From positions 1 through 11,550 of the forward strand of contig SFDP01000060.1 in NCBI GenBank assembly GCA_004558185.1: a DNA stretch of 11,550 nt, written 5' to 3'. The position numbers were made by a program, and so were the translations under genes. The notes under the pieces were generated by a model. It ran no database searches. It was not told the DNA's origin and saw only the letters and a list, made by a program, of their open reading frames with translations. Of this stretch, positions 1-6,895 are shown in pieces. The DNA comes from Lachnospiraceae bacterium (GTDB lineage: Bacteria > Bacillota > Clostridia > Lachnospirales > Lachnospiraceae). The first letter of the stretch is position 1, and every line of letters starts with the position of its first letter.

Positions 1-8
1 TCAATCCG

Positions 9-95
9 GGATTTGTGCCGAAGCGTCACAAATCCTTTGATCGCAGAGCCGAATCTGAAATTCGGCTCGCGTTCCTCAGCGTAAACGCTTCGGAA
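9..95 (+). repeat. Nested inverted repeats with competing folds upstream of the 843-aa gene
   Basis: Three inverted repeats are directly visible. GGATTTGTG (9-17) pairs with CACAAATCC (27-35), leaving a 9-base loop CCGAAGCGT (18-26). GAGCCGAAT (46-54) pairs with ATTCGGCTC (60-68), with CGC/GCG extending the base. The whole first loop is also perfectly complementary to ACGCTTCGG (85-93). The last arm can instead fold locally as AGCGT-aa-ACGCT (78-89). The long-range pairing and the local hairpins therefore compete. This could be a structured mRNA leader, the end of an upstream regulatory element, or a dispersed intergenic repeat. No T-run follows, so it is not a standard terminator. The structure is certain at sequence level; the function is unknown. 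Confidence 0.6.
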
Positions 96-128
96 TGGAT
101 GATTAGTGTGATATGCATGGGGAATAAA

Positions 129-2660
129 ATGAAAAAATCGTTAATGAAGAAAATCATTGCTGCAGGAGCATTCGTGATTGCACTGCTTGTTATTGATGCC
201 TTAATGAACCAAAAAAATACAGATATCACTATGGAAATGAAACCAGCATCTCTGCCGGTGGTTGCAGTAAGACTGGGTGACTACAAGGTCAATACCATGT
301 ACGGATATACCTCACAAAGAGAAGAGGCTTATACGAAGGATACACTTACCCCCGTGTCGGGAGACAGAACTATTTCTCTTGTGATTGATACCTTTGGAGA
401 AGAGATTGAAAATATTGCTTATGAGGTTCGCAGCACCAATGGAAAGCGTCTGATTGAAGATGGAGAAATTACTAATTTTGAACGGCGGGGACAGGAGATT
501 AATTTCTCTCTTCAGATGAAGGATTTAATTGAAGAGAATCGGGAATATTCCTTTGTAACGATCCTTACTATGAAGGATGGCAGTCAGGCGTATTATTATG
601 CCCGATTTATTCAGGGGGAGGAATATTACGAAAAGGAGAAGCTGGATTTTATCACCTGGTTTAATGATACCATTTACGAAGGCGGTGATGGTCAGGAGCT
701 TCGCAAATATCTGGAGCCCAATGGTCAGGGTAATAATGCCAGCTTCCATAAGGTGGATATCCACAGCAGCCTGAAGCAGGTGATGTGGGATCAGCTTCCC
801 ATAGAGAGGGTGGACGAGCCTGCCTTGTTTATTCGAGATATTTCCTCTGATACCATGAGTGCTACCATGCGATATACAGTAAGCACAGGCAATGGAAAAA
901 ATGCTGATTATTATTATGTAGAGGAGTATTACCGGATAAGATATACGCCCAATCGTATGTATCTTCTGGATTATGAAAGAACCATGGATGAGTATTTTGC
1001 GGCAGACAGTTCATCCTTTGCAGAGGATCGCATCCAGCTTGGAATAACCTCCTGGGATTTTCCCATGGAGGAGACCGAGGGAGGAAAAATCCTGGCTTTT
1101 ATCAAAAATAACCGGCTGTTTTTATATAATACGGTGGAGAATAAGCTGGCGCAGATATTTTCCTTTTATGATAAAAGTAATTTTGACCTGAGAACCACTT
1201 ACCGAAATTTCTCCATTAAAATACTTAATATGGAGGACAGTGGAAACATGACCTTTATGGTGAGCGGATATATGAATCGGGGAAACCATGAAGGTAAAGT
1301 CGGTATTGCTATTTATTATTATAACAGTGTGTCCAATCTTGTTGAGGAACAGATATTTATTCCCTACTCCAAATCAGCGGATATTCTGATGAAGGAGGCG
1401 GAAAATATAAGCTATTTTAATAAAAGTAATCATGTGTTTTTACTTTTGGGAGGAAATCTGTATGATGTATGTCTGGACACCAAGGAATATGAAATTATTA
1501 TTTCCGATCTGACCGAAAAAACCTATAAGGTGTCCGACTCTCAAAGATCTATCGTTTGGCTGAAGGAAAATCAGCCTTACGACAGTACAACTCTGGTGTG
1601 GCAAAATCTTAGTAATGGAGAGCAGAGGGAGGTCAGGGCAGGAGCCAATGAACGTATCACTCCCCTTGGATTTATGGGAGAAGATTTAATTTATGGCCTG
1701 GTCAATAAGGCGGATATTTCTACTGACAGCAGCGGAAAGACTCTGTTTCCGATTTACAAGGTGATCATTCAGAATCAGGAAGGAAATTATCTGAAAACCT
1801 ACCAGAAGGAAGGAATCTATGTAAGCCAATGTATTATTGAAAAAAACCAGATTACATTGGAACGTATGGAAAGGCAGGAGGATGGAAATTTTAAGAGAAT
1901 AGAAGATGATCAGATTGCCAGCAATGATGTGGGAGAAGGTGAGGTAAACCAGATTGGAACTGTGGGAGTCGAGGTTTACGGAACCATTGTCCAAATCTTA
2001 TTAAAGAACCAGGTAGAAACACGGACATTGAAGGTACTTACGCCCAGAGAGGTTATTTTTGAAGGGGGAAGAGAAATTGTACTTGCAGAAGTCAGAGAAA
2101 CTCCTTTATACTATGTATATGGTCCCTATGGAGTAGAGCATATCTGCAGTCTGTCGGCAGAGGCGGTTCAACGGGCTTATCAGATATCTGGTTCTGTACT
2201 GGATGCAGAGGGGAAATACATCTGGAAGAAGGGTACAGTATTTACCAGAAATCAGATTATGGCTATTCAGGGAGAGCAAAGAAGTGAGGATAAGTCCTCT
2301 TTGGCAGTATGCCTGGATACGATTCTCCAATTTGAAGGAATCTCCCGCTTGACCCAGCCTATACTGGACATAGGAGAAGATGCCATAAGCATCTTGGAAA
2401 GCAGTCTGCGTCAGGCAGATATTCTGGATCTGACAGGCTGTGGACTGGATACTGTGTTATATTATCTGGATCAGGATATTCCTGTACTGGCTATGCTGGA
2501 AGATAATGAAGCAGTGCTGATTGTCGGTTTTAATGAGGCAAACGTGGTTCTCATGGATCCGACAATGGGAACGGTCTACAAAAAAGGGATGAATGACTCC
2601 CGTACCATGTTTGAAGAGAGCGGTAATCGCTTTATTACCTATGTGTATCGGGAGGAATAA
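129..2660 (+). CDS. Membrane-anchored extracytoplasmic protein with beta-propeller-like middle and degenerate C39-like C-terminus
   Basis: 843 residues; function unknown. The start at 129 is preferred over upstream in-frame starts at 15 and 117 because GGGGA (119-123) sits five bases before it, and the protein then opens with a clean signal anchor: basic MKKSLMKK followed by a hydrophobic segment at about residues 9-25. The rest should lie outside the membrane. From about residue 320 to 560 there are repeated strand-rich units (for example a GGKILAFIKNNRLFLYN stretch) resembling beta-propeller blades, without a clear family motif. The last 130 residues resemble a C39-type papain-like fold: SSLAVCLDTILQFEG (723-737), PVLAML, NEAVLIVGF and VLMDP. 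Compared with active C39 enzymes, the catalytic Cys position is Ser724 and the His position is Glu794, while Asp810 is kept, so catalysis is unlikely. It may be a structural or binding protein. queT follows 143 bp downstream. Confidence 0.75.
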   Translation: MKKSLMKKIIAAGAFVIALLVIDALMNQKNTDITMEMKPASLPVVAVRLGDYKVNTMYGYTSQREEAYTKDTLTPVSGDRTISLVIDTFGEEIENIAYEVRSTNGKRLIEDGEITNFERRGQEINFSLQMKDLIEENREYSFVTILTMKDGSQAYYYARFIQGEEYYEKEKLDFITWFNDTIYEGGDGQELRKYLEPNGQGNNASFHKVDIHSSLKQVMWDQLPIERVDEPALFIRDISSDTMSATMRYTVSTGNGKNADYYYVEEYYRIRYTPNRMYLLDYERTMDEYFAADSSSFAEDRIQLGITSWDFPMEETEGGKILAFIKNNRLFLYNTVENKLAQIFSFYDKSNFDLRTTYRNFSIKILNMEDSGNMTFMVSGYMNRGNHEGKVGIAIYYYNSVSNLVEEQIFIPYSKSADILMKEAENISYFNKSNHVFLLLGGNLYDVCLDTKEYEIIISDLTEKTYKVSDSQRSIVWLKENQPYDSTTLVWQNLSNGEQREVRAGANERITPLGFMGEDLIYGLVNKADISTDSSGKTLFPIYKVIIQNQEGNYLKTYQKEGIYVSQCIIEKNQITLERMERQEDGNFKRIEDDQIASNDVGEGEVNQIGTVGVEVYGTIVQILLKNQVETRTLKVLTPREVIFEGGREIVLAEVRETPLYYVYGPYGVEHICSLSAEAVQRAYQISGSVLDAEGKYIWKKGTVFTRNQIMAIQGEQRSEDKSSLAVCLDTILQFEGISRLTQPILDIGEDAISILESSLRQADILDLTGCGLDTVLYYLDQDIPVLAMLEDNEAVLIVGFNEANVVLMDPTMGTVYKKGMNDSRTMFEESGNRFITYVYREE

Positions 2661-2803
2661 ACACACGGTGAGTTCGAGACCTTCCTCACCTCAGTCTGAA
2701 GCAAAGACCTGCAGACTGACGCAGTACCCGTCGAGGGTTCATTCATGTAAGCATGATGAAACTTCTTCTCGTTACCTGCGTAAAACAAAACTAAAGGAGA
2801 CAA
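2661..2803 (+). promoter_or_regulatory. Structured queT leader, candidate preQ1-type riboswitch
   Basis: The gap before queT is dense with pairing. Hairpin 1 is GGTGAG/CTCACC (2667-2672/2685-2690). Hairpin 2 is TCAGTCTG/CAGACTGA (2691-2698/2712-2719). A longer arm pairs ACGCAG with CTGCGT (2719-2724/2776-2781) and CGAG with CTCG (2732-2735/2768-2771), capped by TTCA-t-TCATG/CATGATGAA around the loop TAAG. CTTCTT (2762-2767) is complementary, with one G-T wobble, to AAGGAG (2794-2799) of the ribosome binding site, so a pseudoknot could hide it. GCAGTACC (2721-2728) and the A-rich tail AAAACAAAACTAAAGG recall the preQ1-I aptamer loop and tail, but the architecture is larger than that class. Known preQ1-II and preQ1-III riboswitches also precede queT genes. 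The class is not assigned; the function is inferred from context. Confidence 0.45.
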
Positions 2804-3313
2804 ATGAATATGGAAAAGAAGAAACAAAACCCTGCCCTGTATCTGACGCAAGGAGCAATGATTGCGGCTCTTTATGTGGTGTTTACTCTGGCTGCCAATG
2901 CCTTTGGACTGGCCAGTATGGCCATTCAGGTTCGCTTTTCGGAAGCGCTGACCATTTTGCCGTTTTTTACGACAGCAGCGATTCCCGGCCTGTTTGTAGG
3001 CTGCCTGATAAGCAACCTGATTACGGGAGCACAGCCCCTGGATGTGATTTTCGGGAGTTTGGCAACTCTGATGGGAGCAATGGGAACCTATGCTCTGCGC
3101 AGGAACAAATGGCTGGCGCCGCTGCCGCCTATCGTGGCCAATGTTATTGTGGTACCTCCTCTTTTAGCCTATGTGTACCAGATTCCGGGAGGCTTGGGTT
3201 ACTTTGCGCTGACGGTAGGAATTGGAGAGATTATTTCCTGCGGTATATTAGGAATGCTTCTGCTGTTTGCACTGAATAAATATCGGGCTGTGTTATTCCC
3301 GGATAGAGAATAA
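2804..3313 (+). CDS. queT: QueT family queuosine-precursor ECF transporter S-component
   Basis: 169 residues, the usual size for this family. It is the substrate-binding membrane subunit of an energy-coupling-factor transporter, expected to bind a queuosine precursor (such as preQ1) and to work with the shared EcfA/EcfA'/EcfT module encoded elsewhere. The protein is almost entirely hydrophobic, with about five to six membrane segments. The family landmarks are visible: QGAMIAALYVVFTL near the N-terminus, the VRFSEALTILPFF stretch at about residues 43-55, AAIPGLFVGCLISNL, DVIFGSLATLMGA, WLAPLPPIVANV, and a C-terminal GIGEIISCGILGM. The start is fixed by AAAGGAGA (2793-2800), four bases upstream. 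It stands alone between the 843-aa gene and a terminator, behind a structured leader that probably controls its translation. The family call is strong; the exact substrate is inferred. Confidence 0.92.
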   Translation: MNMEKKKQNPALYLTQGAMIAALYVVFTLAANAFGLASMAIQVRFSEALTILPFFTTAAIPGLFVGCLISNLITGAQPLDVIFGSLATLMGAMGTYALRRNKWLAPLPPIVANVIVVPPLLAYVYQIPGGLGYFALTVGIGEIISCGILGMLLLFALNKYRAVLFPDRE

Positions 3314-3374
3314 AAAAGCTGCTGTAGTTTTCAACCGGAACCGGAGAACCGGTCAGAAAGCTACAGCAGCTTTT
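3314..3374. terminator. Bidirectional terminator between queT and prs
   Basis: GCTGCTGTAG (3318-3327) pairs with CTACAGCAGC (3361-3370). The stem extends inward through TTTTC/GAAAG with one wobble pair. A second palindrome, ACCGG/CCGGT, lies at the tip. A-runs on the left (3312-3317) and TTTT on the right (3371-3374) give a U-tract in both directions, so it can end both queT and the converging dnaD-dnaI-prs transcript. Confidence 0.88.
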
Positions 3375-3380
3375 CCTTTA

Positions 3381-4574
3381 TTATTTTTGGTGCATTTCTC
3401 CTGCCTTATATCGGGTTACCACATTCTGAATACGTTCATTGGGTACCAACAGGTCGCTGATAGAGGAATCGTGATTTAAGGTATCAATAATATAGGCGAT
3501 ATACTTGCTCATATCACAATTAATATACCACTCACGACTTAGTAAATCCGGGGTCTGATAAATCAGGTTAGTAGTGAGAACTTTGGTAATATACCCCTTA
3601 TTATAGGCTTCATCAAATTTGGACAGACCATTGGTGAAAAGGCCGAAGGTAGAGAAAACAAAGATGCGGTTAGCCTTACGCTCCTTAAGAGCAGCCGCTA
3701 CCTCAATGACACTTTCACCGGAGGAAATCATGTCATCAATAATAATCATATCCTTTCCTTCCACGTTAGTCCCCAGAAATTCGTGGGCGATAATGGGATT
3801 CCGGCCGTTTACGATCTTCGTATAATCACGGCGTTTATAAAACATACCCATATCCAGTCCCAATACATTGGCAATATAGATTGCACGGCCCATACCGCCT
3901 TCGTCAGGGCTGATGACCATCATATGGTCTGCATCAATCTGTAAATCAGAAATATTTTTAAGAAGATTTTTAATGAACTGGTAGGAAGGCTGTACCGTTT
4001 CAAAGCCGTGCAGAGGAATAGCATTCTGCACTCTGGGATCGTGAGCATCAAAGGTAATGATATTGTCTACACCCATGCTTACCAGCTCCTGCAAGGCCAG
4101 TGCACAGTCAAGAGATTCTCTGGAAGTACGCTTATGCTGGCGGCTTTCGTAAAGGAAGGGCATAATTACCGTAATTCTCCTTGCTTTTCCTCCAACAGCA
4201 GCAATAATCCTTTTTAGATCCTGGTAGTGATCATCAGGAGACATATGATTCTGGTGACCGCTTAACGAATAGGTAATACTGTAATTGCAGACATCCACCA
4301 GAATATAAAGATCGATACCGCGAACGGATTCCAGTATTACGCCCTTGCCTTCACCGGAACCAAAACGGGGAGTGTGAGAGGAAAGAATATAGGAATCTCT
4401 CTGGTAGCCGGCAAAAGCCAGACTGTCCTGGTGTTCATGCTCCCTTTCGGTTCTCCACTTGACCAAATAGTAATCTACCTTCTTGCCCATTTCCGAACAG
4501 CTTTGCAGGGGAATCATACCCAAAGAGCCGACAGGAATGGTCTGCAAATCTCTTTTTTCTTCACGCTTTGACAT
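3381..4574 (-). CDS. prs: Ribose-phosphate pyrophosphokinase (PRPP synthetase), long divergent form
   Basis: 397 residues, against about 315 for the classical enzyme. It makes PRPP from ribose 5-phosphate and ATP for purine, pyrimidine, NAD, His and Trp synthesis in the cytosol. Visible landmarks are RFGSGEGKGVILESVRG (ATP and subunit region), PFLYESRQHKR, FDAHDPRVQ with His178 matching the catalytic His of the family, SPDEGGMGRA, the flexible-loop KRRDYTK starting at Lys247, and the PRPP-binding IIIDDMISSGES around Asp280-Asp281. Extra length lies in an N-terminal extension and an insertion before the SRQHKR motif. The ATG at 4574 is chosen over an in-frame GTG at 4589 because GAGGAG lies just upstream at normal spacing and the GTG overlaps the stop of the preceding gene. 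It is last in the dnaD-dnaI-prs operon, 11 bp behind the loader gene. Activity is likely because the key residues are kept. Confidence 0.9.
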   Translation of the reverse strand: MSKREEKRDLQTIPVGSLGMIPLQSCSEMGKKVDYYLVKWRTEREHEHQDSLAFAGYQRDSYILSSHTPRFGSGEGKGVILESVRGIDLYILVDVCNYSITYSLSGHQNHMSPDDHYQDLKRIIAAVGGKARRITVIMPFLYESRQHKRTSRESLDCALALQELVSMGVDNIITFDAHDPRVQNAIPLHGFETVQPSYQFIKNLLKNISDLQIDADHMMVISPDEGGMGRAIYIANVLGLDMGMFYKRRDYTKIVNGRNPIIAHEFLGTNVEGKDMIIIDDMISSGESVIEVAAALKERKANRIFVFSTFGLFTNGLSKFDEAYNKGYITKVLTTNLIYQTPDLLSREWYINCDMSKYIAYIIDTLNHDSSISDLLVPNERIQNVVTRYKAGEMHQK

Positions 4575-4585
4575 GAAAAATCTCC

Positions 4586-5557
4586 TCACTTTCTGATTGA
4601 TAAACGTTTTTTATGCATACGAATATCCGGGCCGGTAATTTTGCACAGGTCAAAATTGCTGGTAATCCGGGAAAATATACGGTCAGAATAACGATCTCTA
4701 AGCTCCTGCAGGGATAAGTTTGTAGAAATAACGACGGACTTTTTCCTGAGCATACGCTCATTTAAGCAGGAAAAAAGCTGGGAAGACGAAAAAGCATTGG
4801 TTACTTCTGTTCCCAGGTCATCAATAATCAACAGGTCGCAGGTATATAAATCCTCATATAATTCAGTCAGATCATCTTTTGCGTGATAATCAAAGGTATG
4901 TCGGGATATTCGTTCAAAAAGAGCTACTGCACTGAAATAAAGAACAGAATGTCCCAGATCGATCAGTTCCTTGGCCACACAGCCGGAAAGAAAAGATTTA
5001 CCTGTACCCACTGTACCATAAAAGAAAAGATTGTGGTAGTCAGAATTGAAGGTTCGGATAAAATTTTGGCAGGTCTCCACTGCCTTTTGGAATCTGAATA
5101 GATCCTCTCCCTCATAATAGGCATAGGATAGGCGGGAAAAATTCTGCTTTTCCAAAAGCTCCTTCATATTGGATTGCTCATACAGCAGGTCGATCATTTG
5201 CTGCTTAAAGCAATGACATTTTTTATTTCCAATATAGCCGGTATCCTGACAGGTCTCACAAACAAATACAGGATTTAGATAATCCTTGCCCAAGCCGGCA
5301 TTGGCTAACAGCTCAGCCTGCTTCTTCCGTAGGATTCCCAGCTCAGTCTTCAACTGTGGGAGAGCGGATTCATCACCGTCTAGAAGGCGGCGGGCATGCT
5401 GCACGGAAAGAGAGGCAAGCTGTTCCTCCAGCTCCTTGTATCCCTCTACATGAGAATTGACATAATGAATCCTCTCATCCAGACGTCGGCGTTCCCTGGT
5501 CTGGCGTTCCTCATAGGTTCTGATTATGGTATCGTATTGTGAATTGGTTAAGGCCAC
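4586..5557 (-). CDS. dnaI: Replicative helicase loader, DnaI/DnaC-like AAA+ ATPase
   Basis: 323 residues, close to Bacillus DnaI. It is expected to load the DnaB-type helicase onto DNA at initiation and restart. The N-terminal part (to about residue 85) is a charged helical region with coiled-coil character. A cysteine cluster follows (Cys100, Cys103, Cys114, Cys116 in CETCQDTGY...KCHCF), as in the zinc-binding part of DnaI. The AAA+ domain has Walker A GTVGTGKS (Lys187), Walker B LLIIDDLGTE (Asp246-Asp247), a sensor-like VISTNLS and an arginine-finger region DRIFSRI. It starts with GTG; AAAGGAG lies six bases upstream and overlaps the stop of the dnaD-like gene, so translation is probably coupled. 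DnaI fits better than DnaC of enterobacteria because of the Cys cluster and the DnaD neighbour. Confidence 0.92.
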   Translation of the reverse strand: MALTNSQYDTIIRTYEERQTRERRRLDERIHYVNSHVEGYKELEEQLASLSVQHARRLLDGDESALPQLKTELGILRKKQAELLANAGLGKDYLNPVFVCETCQDTGYIGNKKCHCFKQQMIDLLYEQSNMKELLEKQNFSRLSYAYYEGEDLFRFQKAVETCQNFIRTFNSDYHNLFFYGTVGTGKSFLSGCVAKELIDLGHSVLYFSAVALFERISRHTFDYHAKDDLTELYEDLYTCDLLIIDDLGTEVTNAFSSSQLFSCLNERMLRKKSVVISTNLSLQELRDRYSDRIFSRITSNFDLCKITGPDIRMHKKRLSIRK

Positions 5558-5568
5558 GTTTTTCTCCT

Positions 5569-6606
5569 TTAATTACTGAGCAGCTCCTGTTCCAGAACAT
5601 CGAAGTCATAATCGTTCTGCTGGAACTGGTTAAATTTATTCCCGGAGGTAAAGGAAGAGGTATTGTTTCGTTTACGACCTCCATATGAGGCATCAATACG
5701 GGAGATATCCGCTTTATGACGGACATCATGAGCTTTCCAACTGGACAGTATTTTATCCGCATATTCAAAACGATGCTTGTCCGTTGCCAGAACGGTACGT
5801 TCACAGGCCTCCAGAATAATATCTGCACAAAAGCCATAGGTTTGATACCACTTCTTAATGTACTCGGTTTCCCTGGGAGTGGGATTGGAAGATTTGCCCA
5901 AGGCTCTCATCACTGTATAAATCTGTTTATCATAGCGGCTGCTCTGAAGCTGTGCCTGAAAGGGGCTGGTAATATGAGCCTCAGCCCAGCTAATGGCAAC
6001 CTTCTCGATGTAGCGAAAGTCTTTTTTTCCCCGGTCAACACAATACTGCAGAAGATAGTCAATTAAATCAAAAGAAAAATGCAGCTCATCGGAGATGAAG
6101 AGCAAAGAACGAATATCTCCGGCGCTTAAGGTCTTGCCCAGATAGGATTCAGCAATAAATAAAAGCTGAGAAGTAGCTTCCCGATTTTGGAAGTCAGCAA
6201 GCTGATCCAGACTGTAATCAGGCTTAACGTATCTGATCTCAGGAGAGGAAATGACAGGAGACTGTATTTCAGGTGCAGATATTGCACCTGACCGTGCAGG
6301 CTCCTGAGTTACGGGAAGCTCACAGAGCATAATGCCTGCAGGCTGATTCTGGGCATTATAATCCAGCTTTAACACACCCTTGTCCTGCCAATAGGAAAGA
6401 GCTCTCAGAATATCCTTTTCGGTATAATTAAAGTAATCTGCAAGAGCAGATACACTTATTTCCTGTTTATTTTTGCTGTGACGCAGCAGATAAAGGTAGA
6501 CCTTTAACTGGGCGTCATTGGCATCGGCCATGTAGCAGTCAATAAACTGATTAGACACACTGGTACATTCTAAATTTCGATAATCTTTAATTTTTAATTG
6601 ACTCAT
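5569..6606 (-). CDS. dnaD: DnaD-domain primosome protein
   Basis: 345 residues from the chosen start. DnaD-family proteins bind and remodel DNA at origins and stalled forks and help recruit the helicase loader. The N-terminal 85 residues form a winged-helix-like module (LKVYLYLLRHSKNKQEISVSAL...). After a Pro/Ser-rich linker (about 100-130) come two DnaD/DnaB2-type helical domains, each ending in the YxxxIxxxW signature or its close variant: YIEKVAISW (199-207) and YADKILSSW (282-290). The tail is rich in Asn, Gln and Ser and probably disordered. Two tandem copies make it longer than Bacillus DnaD (about 230 residues), which has one, and closer in layout to Gram-positive DnaB. The start is not certain: ATG at 6612 or 6663 is in frame, but 6606 follows GGGATGG-type purines and suits the promoter position. 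It is the first gene of the operon, directly before the helicase loader. Confidence 0.85.
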   Translation of the reverse strand: MSQLKIKDYRNLECTSVSNQFIDCYMADANDAQLKVYLYLLRHSKNKQEISVSALADYFNYTEKDILRALSYWQDKGVLKLDYNAQNQPAGIMLCELPVTQEPARSGAISAPEIQSPVISSPEIRYVKPDYSLDQLADFQNREATSQLLFIAESYLGKTLSAGDIRSLLFISDELHFSFDLIDYLLQYCVDRGKKDFRYIEKVAISWAEAHITSPFQAQLQSSRYDKQIYTVMRALGKSSNPTPRETEYIKKWYQTYGFCADIILEACERTVLATDKHRFEYADKILSSWKAHDVRHKADISRIDASYGGRKRNNTSSFTSGNKFNQFQQNDYDFDVLEQELLSN

Positions 6607-6651
6607 GACCATTCCATCCCATTTCCAAAGCAAATCTTTTAAAGCAACGAA

Positions 6652-6660
6652 ATTATACCA
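6652..6660 (-). promoter_or_regulatory. Extended -10 promoter for dnaD-dnaI-prs
   Basis: On the minus strand the sequence reads TGGTATAAT, a perfect TATAAT preceded by the TGn extension. No convincing -35 is seen at 17 bp (TTTCTT), as is allowed for extended -10 promoters. Transcription would start near 6645, leaving a leader of about 40 nt before the dnaD ATG. Confidence 0.65.
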
Positions 6661-6735
6661 CAAATCTATAAAAAAAGAAACCCGCCAAAACCTGTAAGCC
6701 CTTAAAAATGGGGCATTTTAAGAAAAAGTGGAAAC

Positions 6736-6895
6736 TGTGGAAAGTGTGGATAAAGAGGTGGATACAGTGGTGAGAAGCAGTTAAATTTCACTGAATCACG
6801 GCCTCTTGTCTTTTGTCGTAAACTGTTATATGCTGAAAAATATCCACAGCTTTTTTTCTGCCAGACAGATTAAAAAACTGTGGATTTGTGGATAA
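6736..6895. promoter_or_regulatory. Cluster of DnaA-box-like 9-mers
   Basis: Two perfect DnaA boxes (TTATCCACA on the minus strand) are at 6745-6753 and 6887-6895. Weaker copies are at 6736-6744 (two mismatches), 6757-6765 (two mismatches outside the core), 6879-6887 (two mismatches) and, on the plus strand, 6840-6848 (one mismatch). Three lie almost head to tail at 6736-6765. The region sits upstream of the dnaD promoter and next to helicase-loading genes. The copies at 6840 and 6879 are also the arms of a likely terminator, so they may not be binding sites. DnaA control of dnaD is an inference. Confidence 0.6.
6835..6885 (-). terminator. Likely intrinsic terminator of murC
   Basis: Read on the minus strand, ATCCACAG followed by a T-run pairs with an A-run followed by CTGTGGAT (plus-strand arms 6842-6849 and 6878-6885, extended by A-T pairs inside). 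A short T-rich stretch (ATTTTTC) comes next. It begins about 10 bases after the murC stop codon. Its arms coincide with DnaA-box-like sequences. Confidence 0.6.

Noticed and set aside
15..128. N-terminal extension of the 843-aa protein from a GTG at 15
   Set aside because: It runs through the nested hairpins, has no ribosome binding site, and would put about 38 residues before the signal anchor; GGGGA fits the ATG at 129.
2600..2640. TTGAAG...TATTAC as a separate queT promoter
   Set aside because: Only four of six matches in each box within coding sequence; too weak to annotate, although the leader suggests queT has its own start of transcription.
2593..3279. 228-codon frame overlapping queT
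   Set aside because: Runs out of frame through queT, composition is Cys/Gly/Ser rich and unlike a real protein, and there is no ribosome binding site.
4575..4589. GTG start giving a 402-aa PRPP synthetase
   Set aside because: The GTG overlaps the upstream stop and its codons contain the GAGGAG ribosome binding site used by the ATG at 4574.
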